From NCBI GenBank assembly GCA_902588515.1, contig CACIPP010000017.1, positions 1 to 7,615 of the forward strand: a stretch of 7,615 nt of DNA, in the 5' to 3' direction. This document shows positions 6,668 to 7,615 of the stretch, piece by piece. The first letter of the stretch is position 1, and each line of letters begins with the position of its first letter. The notes beneath the pieces are model-generated. The model was not told the DNA's origin and did not search any database. It saw nothing but the letters and a program-made list of their open reading frames with translations. Made by a program: the position numbers and the translations under genes. The DNA comes from GCA-002704185 sp902588515. GTDB lineage: Bacteria > Pseudomonadota > Alphaproteobacteria > Pelagibacterales > Pelagibacteraceae.

Positions 6668-7461
6668 TTAGAATTATAATATTTAAAAGATTTAATATAT
6701 CCGTCAATTGTTCCGCAATCTAAATATTTGCCTTTAAATTTGCATCCAAATACTTTTTCTACTTTTATCATTGCGTTTATTGCATCTGTAATTTGTACTT
6801 CACCTAAACTACCTTTGTTTTGAGATGATAAAAACTTAAAAATTTTTTTTGAGAGTATATATCTTCCGATTATTGCTGAATTAGATGGAGATTTTTTTAT
6901 TGATGGCTTTTCAACCATTTTGGAAATTTTCGTTTTATTTTTTTTTTCAAAACCTACTATTCCATATCTGCCTACTTGGTTTTTTTTAACATCTCTTAAT
7001 GCAATTACAGAGCATTTTTGTTTTTTATGTATATGCAATAGTTCTTTTGAGCAGTTTTTTTTTACTATAATATCATCAGGTAATAGTAATAAGAAATGAC
7101 TTTTCTTTATCAAGTTTTTGCATGTTAAAACTGCATCACCAAGACCTTTAGGTTTATTTTGGTATATAAATTTAATTTTTTTTCCGTATTTTTCTAATTT
7201 TTTTACTCTAGCAAATATGTCGGCCTTATTCTTAATTTTATTGTTTAATTTTTTTTTAAATTTAAATAATTCTTTGATAGTTTCCTTTTCACTTGAAATC
7301 ACCAGTATTATATTTTTTATTCCAATATCAAAACACTCATCAAGAATCATTTCTAAAATTGATTTACTGCCCATCGGCCATAGTTCTTTTGGAACAGCCT
7401 TTGTAAGCGGCAACATTCTTGTGCCTAAGCCAGCTAAAGGTATTATTGCCTGATTTATCAT
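6664..7461 (-). CDS. galU: UTP--glucose-1-phosphate uridylyltransferase
   Basis: GalU joins glucose-1-phosphate and UTP into UDP-glucose, the substrate of the downstream ugd product. The nucleotidyltransferase fold begins with AGLGTR (10-15) followed by TKAVPKE (20-26). Other GalU features are NKPKGLGDA (102-110), the metal-binding PDD (128-130), VEKP with its sugar-phosphate-binding Lys (183-186), IIGRYIL (197-203), GEVQITDAI (220-228) and a final DCG (248-250). At 265 residues it is shorter than typical GalU (about 290-300) and somewhat divergent: the usual Pro after the VDK-like loop is Ser (GSKS), and the usual DCGSK near the C-terminus reads DCGTI. It is very lysine-rich (52 of 265 residues), with several A8-A10 runs in the coding strand. 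A different nucleotide-sugar pyrophosphorylase specificity cannot be excluded, but pairing with ugd argues for UDP-glucose. The start ATG has no Shine-Dalgarno and lies 19 bp from the divergent panC start. It is the first gene of the four-gene minus-strand block. Confidence 0.88.
   Translation of the reverse strand: MINQAIIPLAGLGTRMLPLTKAVPKELWPMGSKSILEMILDECFDIGIKNIILVISSEKETIKELFKFKKKLNNKIKNKADIFARVKKLEKYGKKIKFIYQNKPKGLGDAVLTCKNLIKKSHFLLLLPDDIIVKKNCSKELLHIHKKQKCSVIALRDVKKNQVGRYGIVGFEKKNKTKISKMVEKPSIKKSPSNSAIIGRYILSKKIFKFLSSQNKGSLGEVQITDAINAMIKVEKVFGCKFKGKYLDCGTIDGYIKSFKYYNSK
6938..6947 (-). repeat. 10-base homopolymer (A10 in the galU coding strand)
   Basis: Ten consecutive T on the plus strand encode Lys-Lys-Asn within the lysine-rich segment before the VEKP motif of GalU. 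Nine-base runs of the same kind occur in galU at 7055-7063 and 7249-7257 and in ugd at 6495-6503. The GalU frame reads through all of them. Confidence 0.8.
7419..7446 (+). promoter_or_regulatory. candidate panC promoter inside the galU start region
   Basis: On the plus strand TTGTGC (7419-7424, three of six -35 positions) and TATTAT (7441-7446, five of six -10 positions) are separated by 16 nt. Transcription would begin near 7453 and give panC a leader of about 28 nt. The site would lie antisense to the first codons of galU, which is where a panC promoter must sit because the spacer is too short. In AT-rich DNA such matches arise by chance, so the call is weak. Confidence 0.22.
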
Positions 7462-7480
7462 TAAGTATTAATATAAATAA
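7462..7480. promoter_or_regulatory. 19-bp divergent galU/panC intergenic spacer with AT-only -10-like sequence
   Basis: This is the only spacer in the window longer than 2 bp and lies between two divergent ATG starts. It is A/T except for one G. It contains the perfect palindrome TATTAATA at 7466-7473. Read on the minus strand, TATATT at 7475-7470 matches the sigma70 -10 consensus in five of six positions and would start galU transcripts 1-3 nt before its ATG (leaderless or nearly so); no good -35 is seen 17 nt upstream. No operator or riboswitch is recognisable. Assignment as a promoter is inferred from position and composition only. Confidence 0.35.
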
Positions 7481-7615
7481 ATGAAAATAGTAAAAAAATC
7501 TAATCAAATAAACACGTTTTGCAATAATAATTACAAAAAAATTGGTTTTGTACCTACCTTGGGATCTTTACATGCAGGGCATTTGTCTCTCATTAAAAAA
7601 GCAAAGAAACAGAAC
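7481..7615 (+). CDS. panC: pantoate--beta-alanine ligase (pantothenate synthetase), 3' end missing
   Basis: PanC condenses pantoate and beta-alanine with ATP through a pantoyl-adenylate, the last step of pantothenate (vitamin B5) synthesis. Only the first 45 codons are in the window; the frame is still open at the right edge. The decisive piece is IGFVPTLGSLHAGHLSLI (residues 21-38), the conserved N-terminal nucleotide-binding signature with the HIGH-like pair His31 and His34; His34 corresponds to the active-site His37 of E. coli PanC. The motif normally reads PTMG; here Leu27 replaces the Met, a conservative but less common change. The preceding 20 residues fit the usual short N-terminal stretch, so ATG at 7481 is a sensible start. 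There is no Shine-Dalgarno before it, only A/T-rich sequence. It is transcribed away from galU. Since about five-sixths of the protein is missing, intactness cannot be judged. Confidence 0.9.
   Translation, partial: MKIVKKSNQINTFCNNNYKKIGFVPTLGSLHAGHLSLIKKAKKQN

Noticed and set aside
7118..7453. Plus-strand open frame of 111 codons resembling a membrane protein
   Set aside because: It is antisense to galU, and the hydrophobicity comes from complementing lysine-rich codons.
7472..7477. TATAAA as the -10 element of panC
   Set aside because: It ends 3 nt before the ATG, so transcription would start inside the gene; the match 7441-7446 is better placed.

Overview
The window is a gene-dense, strongly AT-rich stretch (about 30% GC by eye) in which seven protein genes cover almost every base. 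The genes overlap or are only a few bases apart, the proteins are rich in Lys, Ile and Asn, and most starts lack a clear Shine-Dalgarno sequence. Together with the family types (a TopA tail with one zinc cluster followed by GRFGPYL-type repeats, a clpS-clpA pair, a long RidA-family protein), this suggests a streamlined alphaproteobacterium of the marine SAR11/Pelagibacterales kind. That placement is an inference from style; no rRNA or other marker gene is present.

Layout: (1) bases 2-2341, plus strand: DNA topoisomerase I (topA), open at the left edge, so the first ~95 residues are missing. (2) 2344-2805, plus: a RidA/YjgF-family protein starting with GTG two bases after topA. (3) 2798-7461, minus strand: a tightly packed four-gene block, in transcription order galU (7461-6664), ugd (6667-5360), clpS (5367-5065) and clpA (5065-2798), whose junctions overlap by 4, 8 and 1 nt. 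(4) 7481-7615, plus: the first 45 codons of panC, divergent from galU across only 19 bp, cut by the right edge.

How the genes work together: GalU makes UDP-glucose and Ugd oxidises it to UDP-glucuronate, a precursor for surface polysaccharides or glycolipids. ClpS is the N-degron adaptor that docks on the N-domain of ClpA, the AAA+ unfoldase that feeds ClpP (not in the window). TopA relaxes negative supercoils, the RidA-like protein probably belongs to reactive enamine/imine clearance, and PanC makes pantothenate. All core enzymes keep their recognisable active-site residues. The least ordinary features are the fusion of a sugar-nucleotide pair and the ClpAS pair into one overlapping block, the 8-nt tail-to-tail overlap of the RidA-like gene and clpA, an 11-A run in the 5' part of clpS, and a CxC half-site in the TopA zinc cluster. 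I see no mobile element, CRISPR array, RNA gene or clearly new system; this looks like core genome of a streamlined bacterium. There is no gene-free stretch longer than 19 bp.
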